Assembly: GCA_051652785.1 (NCBI GenBank)
Contig: JBOFUX010000051.1
Span: forward strand, 62,001-126,000
DNA from: JAGNZR01 sp051652785
GTDB lineage: Bacteria; Fusobacteriota; Fusobacteriia; Fusobacteriales; Fusobacteriaceae
Direction: 5' to 3'
Length of the DNA stretch: 64,000 nt
In this document: positions 17,531 to 26,442 of the stretch, piece by piece
Numbering within the stretch: position 1 is the stretch's first letter
Layout: each line of letters opens with the position of its first letter
Notes under the pieces: generated by a model
Told to the model about the DNA's origin: nothing
Database searches by the model: none
Seen by the model: only the letters and a program-made list of their open reading frames with translations
Translations under genes and position numbers: made by a program

Positions 17531-18190
17531 ATGGCTTCCAAAAGTAAAAAAATTTATGCTTATTTACTTACAAATAAAAATACTCAAGGTATTACAACTT
17601 CTTGGGATATTTGTAAGGCTGCAGTTACTGGAACTCTTTCTCGTTATAAATCCTTTTCTTCAGAAGAAGAGGCTAAAATTTGGCTTGATAATGGTGCTAA
17701 ATATGAAGTTAACTTTAAAGCCAAAAAAGAAAAAGAAGAAAAAATTAAAAAAAATATAATTTTAAAAAGCAAATTAATTGAAGGTATTTATTTTGACTCT
17801 GGAACTGGACGTGGGATTGGAACAGAAATTAGAGTTACTAATTTAAAAGGATTTTCTTTTCTTACCGAATACTTTCCCAATAAAATAAATGAATTTGGAA
17901 ATATAAATTTAGGAAAAGATAGAACAAATAATTTTGGAGAGTTAGCTGCTCTATATTACGCATTGGATATTGCAATTCATGAAAATAATTTTAATATTTT
18001 CGGAGATAGTGATTTAGTTATTAATTTTTGGTCTTTAGGTAGATCAAAAAAAGAAAATCTTCCTGATGAAACTAATCAACTTATTGAAATTGTAGTTAAA
18101 AGAAGAAAAGTTTTTGAAGAACTTGGTGGAACAGTAAATTTTGTTTCTGGCGACATTAATCCTGCTGACTTAGGTTTTCATAAAACTTAA
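17531..18190 (+). CDS. rnhA: RNase H1 with N-terminal viroplasmin-type domain
   Basis: Degrades RNA in RNA:DNA hybrids. Residues 7-58 form a caulimovirus viroplasmin/HBD-like hybrid-binding domain (ITTSWDICKAAVTG). A lysine-rich linker of about 20 residues follows. The type 1 catalytic domain has acidic residues D89, E137, D159 and D213. At 219 residues it is the two-domain form known from eukaryotic RNase H1 and some bacteria. AAGGTGG precedes the ATG. It is the only plus-strand gene between 5.2 and 42 kb. Confidence 0.9.
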   Translation: MASKSKKIYAYLLTNKNTQGITTSWDICKAAVTGTLSRYKSFSSEEEAKIWLDNGAKYEVNFKAKKEKEEKIKKNIILKSKLIEGIYFDSGTGRGIGTEIRVTNLKGFSFLTEYFPNKINEFGNINLGKDRTNNFGELAALYYALDIAIHENNFNIFGDSDLVINFWSLGRSKKENLPDETNQLIEIVVKRRKVFEELGGTVNFVSGDINPADLGFHKT

Positions 18191-18218
18191 AAAAGAGAAA
18201 ATTTATCTTCTCTTTTTT
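18189..18218. terminator. Bidirectional terminator between rnhA and yigZ
   Basis: Eleven-base perfect arms (18189-18199 and 18208-18218) with an eight-base loop and A/T ends. It serves the convergent RNase H (+) and yigZ (-) genes. Confidence 0.8.
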
Positions 18219-18237
18219 TAGTTTATTTTAATTTTTT

Positions 18238-18816
18238 TTACATTTCTATTACTAGTATATTCGGTATTAATTTTATTTTAAGATACTGTTCTTTAGATAA
18301 TTTAACTAAATAAGTTACTTTTTCGTTATAATTTTTTTCTAAAATATCAATATTGTTTATTTTTAAATAATTATCAACATCACTATTTTTATCATATGAA
18401 AAATCTAAGAGATATTCATTGACTCTGAAATATCTTTCTATTTTAGCTTCTTGAACTGCTAGTTTCGCCGTTTTAGAGTAATTTCTAACAAGACCCCCTA
18501 CACCTAATTTAATCCCTCCAAAATATCTTGTGGCTACAATGACTAAATTATCCACTTCCATATAAGTCAGTATATCTCCCATAGGTTTGCCTGCAGTACC
18601 TGAAGGTTCCCCATCATCATCAACTTTAAAATACTCTTGTCCATCTTCAAAAACTTTATAAACACTACAGTTATGACTGGCATCTTTGTGTTTTTCTTTT
18701 ATTTTTTTTATATAAAATTCAGCTTCTTTTTTGGTGTTTATAGGTTTTATATAACCAATAAATTTAGATTTTTTCTCTTCAAATTCTATTCGAGTTTCCT
18801 TTTTTATTGTTTTCAT
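18238..18816 (-). CDS. YigZ/IMPACT-family protein
   Basis: The 192-residue protein has the UPF0029 (IMPACT N-terminal) domain with VDDDGEPSGTAGKPM and TRYFGGIKLGVGGLVRNY, then a smaller C-terminal DUF1949-like domain. Bacterial members have a translation- or proline-peptide-related role that is poorly defined. It is 11 bases behind the FUSC-type gene and ends at the shared terminator. Confidence 0.92.
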   Translation of the reverse strand: MKTIKKETRIEFEEKKSKFIGYIKPINTKKEAEFYIKKIKEKHKDASHNCSVYKVFEDGQEYFKVDDDGEPSGTAGKPMGDILTYMEVDNLVIVATRYFGGIKLGVGGLVRNYSKTAKLAVQEAKIERYFRVNEYLLDFSYDKNSDVDNYLKINNIDILEKNYNEKVTYLVKLSKEQYLKIKLIPNILVIEM

Positions 18817-18827
18817 TTCTTCCTCAA

Positions 18828-19793
18828 TTATTTATTATTATATTTTTTTATAAATTCTATTTTTATATTTAAAAAATCCTCTAAATAATTTAAAAATTGT
18901 GCTAACATAGCTCTATTTTCAAATTCTTCTCTTGTTTTAGGTAACTCCATTCTTTTAAATGTATATTTTAGCGTTATTAATTCTGCTTTAAGTTCTGATA
19001 AAAATATTTTTTTTCCTAATGATTCACCAATTTTTTTTGTAAAATTAGATATCATTAGACTTTGCTCATATGTTATATAAAAACTTCTAAAATTATATCT
19101 CATTCTTTTTAAAACTCCATATTGATTCCTCTTCATATTAAATAAATCTATCTCATAAGTTGAATTACTTAACAGTGCATTATTAAAATTTATTAGAGCT
19201 AATGATTTTCCTAACTCTATTTCCCTTTTTAACTCTACAAATAATTTTTCTTCATTTATTGAAACACAATTACATAATAGATCTCCTGACATATCTTTTA
19301 AAATTTCTGACATTAAATCAATTATCCTATCCTCGGTATCTTTTATTTTATTTTTTAGTTTTGGCATATATAAATTTAATAATATAGCTATCGTTCCACC
19401 TAGTATTAATATTGCTAGTTCATTTATTAAAATTTTAGGTGATACTGATTTTTCAACTAAAATATGGGTTGTTAAAACAACTGTTACTAAAAAACCTTGA
19501 AGTAAATTTAATTTTACACAAATAGGCATAAAAATTAGAATAAATAGCCCCAATACAACTGGAGTATACCCAAAGCTATAAAATAATATAACTGAAATAC
19601 AGAGTCCAATTAAAGAGGCTGTCAATCTTTCCACTGCTATTTTTAAAGATTCTTTTTTGGTTCCTTGTATACTTATTATTGTTACAATTCCTGCTGTAGC
19701 ACCATATTTAATACCAAAATAATCTGCAATTAAAATTGCTAAGAACGTCCCAACCGCTGTTTTTATAACTCTGTGATCCAAATATCTTAACAT
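18828..19793 (-). CDS. FUSC/aromatic acid exporter-like membrane protein
   Basis: About 321 residues. The N-terminal half holds several hydrophobic helices, with GATAGIVTIISIQGTKKESLKIAVERL typical of the ArAE_1/DUF939 group; the C-terminal half is a charged cytoplasmic domain. Family members are putative aromatic-acid or small-molecule exporters. The ATG at 19793 is chosen over an upstream in-frame ATG at 19838 because an AGGAGG site sits directly before it. Substrate unknown. Confidence 0.82.
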   Translation of the reverse strand: MLRYLDHRVIKTAVGTFLAILIADYFGIKYGATAGIVTIISIQGTKKESLKIAVERLTASLIGLCISVILFYSFGYTPVVLGLFILIFMPICVKLNLLQGFLVTVVLTTHILVEKSVSPKILINELAILILGGTIAILLNLYMPKLKNKIKDTEDRIIDLMSEILKDMSGDLLCNCVSINEEKLFVELKREIELGKSLALINFNNALLSNSTYEIDLFNMKRNQYGVLKRMRYNFRSFYITYEQSLMISNFTKKIGESLGKKIFLSELKAELITLKYTFKRMELPKTREEFENRAMLAQFLNYLEDFLNIKIEFIKKYNNK

Positions 19794-19826
19794 ATTAATT
19801 CCTCCTAAAAATCTAAACCTATGATT

Positions 19827-19835
19827 ATTATACCA
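19827..19835 (-). promoter_or_regulatory. Extended -10 promoter of the FUSC-type gene
   Basis: TGGTATAAT on the minus strand (19835-19827), an extended -10 element, lies in the 77-base gap after comEC. No good -35 is visible. It would start transcription about 27 bases before the ATG. Confidence 0.35.
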
Positions 19836-19870
19836 CATGAAAGATTCATATTATTATTTTATTCAGAAAA

Positions 19871-21085
19871 TTAACCTAATAAAAATTCCATAAAATTTAT
19901 CAATATATAATACAAAGTATTTGTAATAAACATAGTGGGTAGCAGTAAAGAAACAAAACATGAAAATATGTATGCTGTTCCTACTGGAGTTATTAATAAA
20001 CTGTACAGTATTGTTTTTATAGAAAATTTATCAAAATAATAGTAGATTAAAGGAGATAAAATAATTTGCAAAATTAGAGTAAATAGAAAATAGTTTATAA
20101 TATAACTAATATAGTTTTTCTTTATATATTTTTTTATTATACTATTTATTTTTTTTAATAAAGGTACTGCTATAATTATTCCTAGAACTGCTGAGTAGGA
20201 TAAAACAAATGAAACATCATAAAATATAACAGGATTTAATAATAAGCTAATAATAAAAGAAATAGATAAAGATTTTAAAAAATCAGTATTTTCATAAAAT
20301 ATTTTTCCTAAAAGATAAATAATAGCCATTATATAAGAACGAACAATTGAAGGTGAACTTGGAATACACAAAAAATATACAGTTAAAAATATCAAAGTTA
20401 AAATATCTCTAATTCTTTTTTCTATTTTTATTTTAAGCAACAAACTTGATATAACATATAATATAATCCCCATATGTAATCCTGATATTGCTAAAAGATG
20501 AGCAACTCCTGTATCTATAAAAAGTATTCTTATCCTTTTATAAATTAGTTTTTTTTCTCCCAATACTATTCCTTTATATAAATTTTTTTCTTCATTATTT
20601 GAATTTTTAACTACTTTATTCACTCTTTTTTTTAGACTATTTTTTATAAAATTTTTTTCTATTTTTTTTAATTTTATAATATCTAAAGTATATTGATTTA
20701 AATTATTAGTCTGATACCTATCCTGAATATTTCCCTCTATATAGTACTTTCCATCAGAAAGTTTTGAAACAAATATATAATTTTTAATTTTAGAAAATTT
20801 ATTATTTATCTTTAAAACTTCTCCTCTACCTTCGTGAATTTCCGAAATAGCAATTATTTTTTCCCCTTTATTGTAAAAATTATTATTAACATCTGTATAA
20901 ATTCTCGTTAAAAATATAAAAGGAACTATATAAAAAAGAATATTTTTCTTTTTATATATAATTCCTGCTACTGATATTGCTATTCCTAATAAAATTAATA
21001 TTTTTATATTTGAAAAAAAAATAGTTATGATTATAATACTTAAAAGTTCTATTACTATAATCATAACTATATCCACTTTAATCAC
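19871..21085 (-). CDS. comEC: ComEC/Rec2-type DNA uptake channel, short form
   Basis: Multi-helix inner-membrane protein related to the competence channel. GVAHLLAISGLHMGIIL (about 195-211) is the hallmark of the Competence domain, preceded by two helices and a beta-rich OB-like segment. At 404 residues it lacks the C-terminal metallo-beta-lactamase domain of the roughly 770-residue Bacillus protein. It overlaps the end of the MFS gene by four bases. Whether it supports DNA uptake alone is unknown. Confidence 0.87.
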   Translation of the reverse strand: MIKVDIVMIIVIELLSIIIITIFFSNIKILILLGIAISVAGIIYKKKNILFYIVPFIFLTRIYTDVNNNFYNKGEKIIAISEIHEGRGEVLKINNKFSKIKNYIFVSKLSDGKYYIEGNIQDRYQTNNLNQYTLDIIKLKKIEKNFIKNSLKKRVNKVVKNSNNEEKNLYKGIVLGEKKLIYKRIRILFIDTGVAHLLAISGLHMGIILYVISSLLLKIKIEKRIRDILTLIFLTVYFLCIPSSPSIVRSYIMAIIYLLGKIFYENTDFLKSLSISFIISLLLNPVIFYDVSFVLSYSAVLGIIIAVPLLKKINSIIKKYIKKNYISYIINYFLFTLILQIILSPLIYYYFDKFSIKTILYSLLITPVGTAYIFSCFVSLLLPTMFITNTLYYILINFMEFLLG

Positions 21086-22374
21086 TCCTCATATTTAAAA
21101 TAAAAGATTAGAGCAAGTAAAAATGAAAAAGCTGAAAACAACGCTGTTGAGTATATACCTATTTTTCCTACTAAACCATTACCCTTAAATGATAACATCA
21201 TTGGTAAAATAATTATAGAAATCATAAAAGCCAATTTTAAAAAGAATCCTTGAATTCCAAAACAAATCCCCTCTATACTTTGATTATTTTTTTTACTAAT
21301 TTTCACACTAATTTCACTTAGCATTACTGGTGGAAATATAAAAGCCGCTCCTGATACAGGTATTCCTAAAAATCCAAAAATAAGAAAACCTAATTTTGGA
21401 GGTAATATAGTTCCTATAAAACAAAGCGTAATAGATAAAAAAATTAGAAATAATAAACTAAATAACATTAATTTTCTATAACCATATTTTTTTGAAAGTT
21501 TTGTTATGGGATAAAAAAATAAACCTGCTACTCCAAATAATAGTATAGAAACTATTGTTATACTTCCTTTCCCATAACCCATAATATCTTCTATGTAGTA
21601 GTTCATTATCGCTCTTAAAGAATTAAATCCTACAAAAAAAAATAATAATCCTAATAAATAATTTATAAAATATTTTTCTCTAAACAATATTTTAATTGTT
21701 TCTCTAAATTTTATTTTAGAGCTTTGGTTCAATGAATACTTTTTCTCATTTACTCCAAATATTGTAAAACAAGCTCCTATACTTGATACAAGAGAAAGAA
21801 TTATTACCATACTTCTTATTCCTACCAGGGTATCCCCTTTCCCTAAATATTTTATTAAAATACCGGGAATTATCATAGCTACACCGCTATAAAACAATCT
21901 AAATATTGACTGCCATGTGGAAAGTCCAAGTCTTTCCTCTCCACTTTTCCCTATTTCTGGTATTAAAGCATTATAAGGAGCCCCTACTATTGTATAAAAA
22001 CTAAAAAAAATAGATCCTACAACTACTAAATATAAAAATCTTATCCCATCACTTGAGACTGGTGGATAAAAAAAAGCTATTATCGATAAACTTAGTGGAA
22101 TAGTTCCAAATGCTATAAATGGAATTCGTCTTCCCCACCTCGTATCAACTTTATCTGAGATATAGCCTATTAGAGGGTCACTTATCATATCTACCACTCT
22201 TGATATTCCCAGCGCTAAAGAGAGTAAAATTGGTGGAAGTATTCTTGTTAATCCTGAATTTTCTGGCGGGAGATAAAAATATAGTATCCATTGAGCAAAA
22301 ATTTGATCTACAATAGCATAACTTACTCCTGCACCATAAAATATTTGTGTTTTTAAAGATATTTTATTTTTCAT
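21082..22374 (-). CDS. MFS transporter of the GPH (MelB-like) group
   Basis: The 430-residue protein has about twelve hydrophobic helices. SRVVDMISDPLIGYISDK and the following RWGRRIPF match the glycoside-pentoside-hexuronide:cation symporter group. It is sandwiched between tmcAL (five bases away) and comEC (four-base overlap), so it is co-transcribed with them. The sugar or other substrate cannot be read from the sequence. Confidence 0.87.
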   Translation of the reverse strand: MKNKISLKTQIFYGAGVSYAIVDQIFAQWILYFYLPPENSGLTRILPPILLSLALGISRVVDMISDPLIGYISDKVDTRWGRRIPFIAFGTIPLSLSIIAFFYPPVSSDGIRFLYLVVVGSIFFSFYTIVGAPYNALIPEIGKSGEERLGLSTWQSIFRLFYSGVAMIIPGILIKYLGKGDTLVGIRSMVIILSLVSSIGACFTIFGVNEKKYSLNQSSKIKFRETIKILFREKYFINYLLGLLFFFVGFNSLRAIMNYYIEDIMGYGKGSITIVSILLFGVAGLFFYPITKLSKKYGYRKLMLFSLLFLIFLSITLCFIGTILPPKLGFLIFGFLGIPVSGAAFIFPPVMLSEISVKISKKNNQSIEGICFGIQGFFLKLAFMISIIILPMMLSFKGNGLVGKIGIYSTALFSAFSFLLALIFYFKYEE

Positions 22375-22379
22375 TAATC

Positions 22380-23570
22380 CTACCTTTTTATTAATGGAAT
22401 TTTTTTCTCTTCATAGTTGGAAATCATTTTATAGATAAAAGAGCATTTTTCATTAAAATTCAACATTTTTCTTTCTTCTTCTGATAATTCTTTAGTTATA
22501 TTTTTTAAACTTGTTATTATTTTAGGGAAATTTATCTCATTTTTTTTTCTTTCTTTTTTAAATTGTGAAAGATACTTTTGACCATTTTCTGAAAATCCTA
22601 AAACTCGAACATAAGGTATTTTTTCTTTAATCTCTTTTGTTAATTCTTTAGTTATATCTAAAAGAATATGAATAAGTACTCTTTGAAGTCTTCCTTTTGT
22701 ATATCTTTTCGTTTCTAAATTTTCAAAAAAATCTTCAAATCGTGTATACTTCAAAGCACATTGATACAATCTATTTTCTAAACCTGTTTCTATATCTTGT
22801 ATCGTAATTAATTTTGAATAATTATTTATTATTTCGTATCTAATTAAAAAATAAAAATTTTTAATTTCAATTAATTTTTTTTCCTCTATTTTTTCACTAA
22901 TTATAAGATAACTTTCTTTAGGGACATAATTTTCTATGCCTTCCATGTTAAATATTTTTTTTCTGATTCCAGTGGCACTAGCAATATTTTTTTTTGAAAT
23001 TGTATCATTATAGCCTACACCTATTCTAGTTATACATCTCATCTCTATTCTATTTTTTAATTTTGCTTCTGCCTTAATATACTCAATTCCTAATATATCA
23101 TTAGATTTTATCTCTATATTTGGAAATATCTTCTTTAAACTATTTGTGTAAGCAACAGGATATGATTTTCCCTGTTTTAATTCAATAAACAATTTGTCCT
23201 TAAATTCAGAACTTTCCTCCACTGATGAAATTTTTTTTAATTTTTCAATATTTCCACATTCAGAACCAAAAACAATTGTTTTTACCCCAATTGAAGCTAA
23301 AATTCCTACAGCTCCAAAAGAAAAAACTTCTGCATTTTGTGTAGAATAAAAACTAGGTAATTCTAAAACAATATCAACTCCATTTTCAAGTGCCATTTTT
23401 GCTTTTGTCCATCTATTTAAAAAAGATGGTTCTCCCCGTTGGACATAATCACCACTCATTACAGCAATAACAATATCACTACAAGATTCTTTCTTTGCTC
23501 TTTCTAAATGATATTTATGCCCATTATGAAAAGGATTATACTCTACTATCATTCCAACTGCTTTTAACAT
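22380..23570 (-). CDS. tmcAL: tRNA(Met) cytidine acetate ligase TmcAL
   Basis: The YlbM family makes N4-acetylcytidine at the wobble base of elongator tRNA-Met using acetate and ATP. The 396-residue protein starts with GMIVEYNPFHNGHKYHL, the HxGH nucleotidyltransferase motif, followed by MSGDYVQRGEP. It begins at the base after the coaX stop, suggesting translational coupling. Length is normal. Confidence 0.93.
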   Translation of the reverse strand: MLKAVGMIVEYNPFHNGHKYHLERAKKESCSDIVIAVMSGDYVQRGEPSFLNRWTKAKMALENGVDIVLELPSFYSTQNAEVFSFGAVGILASIGVKTIVFGSECGNIEKLKKISSVEESSEFKDKLFIELKQGKSYPVAYTNSLKKIFPNIEIKSNDILGIEYIKAEAKLKNRIEMRCITRIGVGYNDTISKKNIASATGIRKKIFNMEGIENYVPKESYLIISEKIEEKKLIEIKNFYFLIRYEIINNYSKLITIQDIETGLENRLYQCALKYTRFEDFFENLETKRYTKGRLQRVLIHILLDITKELTKEIKEKIPYVRVLGFSENGQKYLSQFKKERKKNEINFPKIITSLKNITKELSEEERKMLNFNEKCSFIYKMISNYEEKKIPLIKR

Positions 23571-24353
23571 TTAATTCACCACTTTTTTTTTATTTATTTG
23601 GTAAAGGGTATACAAACCTTTTATGCTCAATTCTGAATCGTATACATTAATTTCCTCTATTTCCGCCGATAAAATTTTTCCTAATCCACCAGTTGCAATA
23701 ATAAAAGGGCTGTCTACTATTTCTTTTATTTTTTTTATTATATGTTTTATTTGTCCTGCATATCCATAGAATATTCCCGCCTGTATCTGCTCACTTGTAT
23801 TTTTTCCTAAAATACTTTCTGGAGTACTAAATTTTACTTTTGGTAGTTTTGCTGTATTTCCAAAAAGTGCATTTATTGACATTTCAATTCCTGGAAGTAT
23901 ACCTCCACCTATATAAATACCATTTTTTAACACTTCATAGGTTGTCGCAGTTCCTAAATCAAAAATAACCAAGTTTTTTTCTTTGTATTCGCTTACAGCT
24001 TGAACAATATCTATTATTCTATCTGCTCCAAATCCTGAATAGTTCATTCCCTCTTGAAATTTAAAAGGAAGATTTAAACTTAAATCTACTATTATTGGTT
24101 CTATATTAAAATATTTTTTTCCTAAGAAATTAAAAATATTAATGAGACTCGGTACCACTGAAGATACTATTATGCCTTTAATGGATTTTATATCTATTAA
24201 ATTAAACTTTGAAATATTTCTCAAATATGAAAAGTATTCGTCCTCTGTCATTTTTTCATTAGAAGCTACTCTGAAGCTTAATAATACCTCTCCACAATCA
24301 TTTAATATCCCTGTTACAATATGAGTATTTCCCACATCTATAGCTAAAATCAA
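23571..24353 (-). CDS. coaX: Type III pantothenate kinase
   Basis: First step of CoA synthesis. The 260-residue ASKHA-fold protein starts LILAIDVGNTHIVTGI, with the catalytic aspartate at residue 6; GADRIIDIVQA and DLGTATTYEV are typical. The start codon is TTG, behind AGGAGG. It leads the coaX-tmcAL-MFS-comEC operon. The last CoA enzyme acting on pantetheine phosphate, CoaD, is encoded at 53.8 kb. Confidence 0.95.
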   Translation of the reverse strand: MILAIDVGNTHIVTGILNDCGEVLLSFRVASNEKMTEDEYFSYLRNISKFNLIDIKSIKGIIVSSVVPSLINIFNFLGKKYFNIEPIIVDLSLNLPFKFQEGMNYSGFGADRIIDIVQAVSEYKEKNLVIFDLGTATTYEVLKNGIYIGGGILPGIEMSINALFGNTAKLPKVKFSTPESILGKNTSEQIQAGIFYGYAGQIKHIIKKIKEIVDSPFIIATGGLGKILSAEIEEINVYDSELSIKGLYTLYQINKKKVVN

Positions 24354-24444
24354 TTTTTCCTCCTAAATTTATATCTTTAGAGTTATTTAAGTATAATAGA
24401 CTATATCATTTTATAGGATAAAAATAAAGAATAAAATAATAATA

Positions 24445-24503
24445 AAAATAAAATAAATGGTCCTATTTTAAATAATGAAAAATAAGACCATTTATTTTAT
24501 TTT
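24445..24503. terminator. Terminator after the secreted-protein gene
   Basis: Perfect 18-base arms (24445-24462 and 24486-24503) with a 23-base loop. The right arm overlaps the stop codon region of the minus-strand gene ending at 24502. A/T-rich arm ends give a U-run on the minus strand. Confidence 0.8.
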
Positions 24504-25086
24504 ATTTTATACTTTTTATAAAAAAATAATTTGATAAAGAGGATTTTAAATATTTATTTTGTTCATAATAATTTTCAGGATATAACTTTTTCGCTTCTTC
24601 TTCAAAATGTGCCATAATCTCTTTTGGAATCTCTTCATTTTTAATTAAAGCTTCAATTTCATTTTTATATTTCACATTTTGTGCTTTTCTTAATTCACTT
24701 ATTTTTTCATTGGAAATTATAGATTCTATTTTTTCGTCAACTTTTTTTTCAATATTATTTTTATTTTCTCGATAAATTACTATCTCTTCTAACAACTTAA
24801 TATATTGTTTAGTAAAATTATTAGGATAATTTTTTTCTAATTTATATTGTATTTTTTTTTGTTCTTGCTCTGATAATCCACTTTTTTTTAATTCTTTATA
24901 CATATTACTGTAGGCGATTTTCTGTTCTGATATAAATCCATATATTGATGATTTTTCATCAGGATCTGAAAAAACTCTTTTTGCTTGGTCATATATTTTT
25001 TTTTCAATATCTTTTGGCATTTCCATGGCAACTCCATAACTAAACACTAGACATGTCATACTCAATAATAATATTTTTATTTTCAC
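24502..25086 (-). CDS. Secreted protein of unknown function
   Basis: The 194-residue product has a typical signal peptide (about residues 1-20, ending SYGVA). The mature part is almost entirely charged helix, rich in lysine and glutamate, and probably periplasmic. No family is recognised. The start is GTG behind GAGGAG. It lies 100 bases downstream of porin 1 and beyond that gene's terminator, so expression by read-through is possible. Confidence 0.75.
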   Translation of the reverse strand: MKIKILLLSMTCLVFSYGVAMEMPKDIEKKIYDQAKRVFSDPDEKSSIYGFISEQKIAYSNMYKELKKSGLSEQEQKKIQYKLEKNYPNNFTKQYIKLLEEIVIYRENKNNIEKKVDEKIESIISNEKISELRKAQNVKYKNEIEALIKNEEIPKEIMAHFEEEAKKLYPENYYEQNKYLKSSLSNYFFIKSIK

Positions 25087-25115
25087 TTTTTTCTCCTCAT
25101 TATAAAATATTTAAT

Positions 25116-25164
25116 AAAAATGGGATCAATCTATCTTTTTATTTTAGATTGATCCCCATTTTTT
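25116..25164 (-). terminator. Terminator after porin 1
   Basis: Arms of about 16-17 bases (from 25116 and from 25145) pair with a single extra C, around an 11-base loop, followed by U on the minus strand. It separates porin 1 from the secreted-protein gene. Confidence 0.75.
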
Positions 25165-25186
25165 ATTTCAACTATATTTTATTTAC

Positions 25187-26248
25187 TTAAAATGAAGCTT
25201 TAAATCCTGCTCCTGCCATAGGTCTCCAAGTCCAACCTTGAGCTGAGGATACTGCACTATTATTAAAGTTTCTGTACTCTGCACCAGCATATACAAATAC
25301 ACCTAAGCTATTATTTACTTTATGATCTATTTTTAATTGAACTTCAGAGAAAAATTCATAATAATCTTGTCTTTTTCCTTCTTTATTGTCATACTCATAA
25401 TGACCATAATCATCCAGTCCACCTATAAATTCAAAACTTAACTTACTTTTTTCATCTGTTGATTTCAGTAGTGCCCAGCTATTGCTTAAATAAAACTCAA
25501 GGGAAAAATCATTAGCTTTCCCATATCCAACCTCAAATTCAGCAACATTTCCATAAGTATCATAGTAATAATAAGCATTTAAATCAAATATGAAATCTAA
25601 AGGTAAACCCCAAGATGTTATTATCTCAGTTCCAAAATGGGTATAATTCTTTGAATCTGCTTTATCATACTGAAAATATACAAAGTTTGGAGATAACATG
25701 AAACTTTTATTTTTAAACCATTCTGGTGACCATGATAAATATTCTGTAAATTCTAACTCCAAAAATGATCTTACTCTTCTAAAATCCTTCTCACCATCCT
25801 TATAAGCTCTTTGCTCATACCCTAACTGTGTTTTTACTCCAATTTTACTATCTAATAATTTTCCAAAATCATGCCACCATCTAAACTCCGCTCTTATTCT
25901 ATCTTTTGGTGCTTTTTGATCGGATTTAACAGAGTTTAAATTATCATAAATTCTGTTTCTAAAATACAAATTATCTTTTTCTGTTAAACTTAAATAACCA
26001 CTTAGCTCCGTTCTTGAATAATTTCCCGTTACTGATTTATGCTCCCCATTTGCATAATATTTGTTTAAAAGTCTTACCCAACCAGTAGATTTAAATTCAG
26101 GTTCTTTTTCTAAAACAGGTAATTCTACCACAATTTCCTCTACCGCTGCTGGCTCTTCTATTATTACTGGATAAGCTACAACTTCTTTTGCACTTGCTAC
26201 TGCTGACACTACTAAAATTGATCCTAATATCATTGCTAATCTTTTCAC
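25187..26248 (-). CDS. FomA-like outer-membrane porin, copy 1
   Basis: Outer-membrane beta-barrel of 353 residues. The 20-residue signal peptide MKRLAMILGSILVVSAVASA is shared with the two upstream paralogues, as is the valine/glutamate/proline-rich stretch after it. Alternating barrel strands end in GAGFKASF, the C-terminal phenylalanine used for BAM insertion. The barrel is clearly divergent from copies 2 and 3. The start is GTG behind a run of seven G. It resembles the FomA major porin of fusobacteria; pore specificity unknown. Confidence 0.87.
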   Translation of the reverse strand: MKRLAMILGSILVVSAVASAKEVVAYPVIIEEPAAVEEIVVELPVLEKEPEFKSTGWVRLLNKYYANGEHKSVTGNYSRTELSGYLSLTEKDNLYFRNRIYDNLNSVKSDQKAPKDRIRAEFRWWHDFGKLLDSKIGVKTQLGYEQRAYKDGEKDFRRVRSFLELEFTEYLSWSPEWFKNKSFMLSPNFVYFQYDKADSKNYTHFGTEIITSWGLPLDFIFDLNAYYYYDTYGNVAEFEVGYGKANDFSLEFYLSNSWALLKSTDEKSKLSFEFIGGLDDYGHYEYDNKEGKRQDYYEFFSEVQLKIDHKVNNSLGVFVYAGAEYRNFNNSAVSSAQGWTWRPMAGAGFKASF

Positions 26249-26291
26249 TATTCCCCCCCTGATTCTATAAAATATTTAATAAAATTACTTG

Positions 26292-26322
26292 TATCTACAT
26301 ATATTATATATATCTACATATA
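26292..26322. repeat. Two 12-base direct repeats in the porin 1 leader
   Basis: TATCTACATATA occurs at 26292-26303 and again at 26311-26322, a 19-base period, within the predicted untranslated leader of porin 1. It could be a regulator site or chance in AT-rich sequence. Confidence 0.5.
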
Positions 26323-26332
26323 AATTTCTATT

Positions 26333-26361
26333 AATATATCATATAACTAAATTTTTAGCAA
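26333..26361 (-). promoter_or_regulatory. Promoter of porin 1
   Basis: On the minus strand TTGCTA (26361-26356) and TATATT (26338-26333) are 17 bases apart. Transcription would start near 26326, giving a leader of about 78 bases. Confidence 0.5.
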
Positions 26362-26387
26362 CTTTTTTTTTATTTTTATTAGAATAT

Positions 26388-26431
26388 AAAAAAACCATCT
26401 TTTTCTAATAATTAAAAAGATGGTTTTTTTA
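26388..26431 (-). terminator. Terminator after porin 2
   Basis: Perfect 17-base arms (26388-26404 and 26415-26431) with a 10-base loop, 12 bases after the porin 2 stop. The A/T ends of the stem supply U on the minus strand. Confidence 0.85.
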
Positions 26432-26442
26432 CTTCTTTATTT

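Noticed and set aside
19794..19838. Longer N-terminus for the FUSC-type protein
   Set aside because: The extra 15 residues precede an AGGAGG site and an ATG at 19793, and they do not look like a membrane-protein start.
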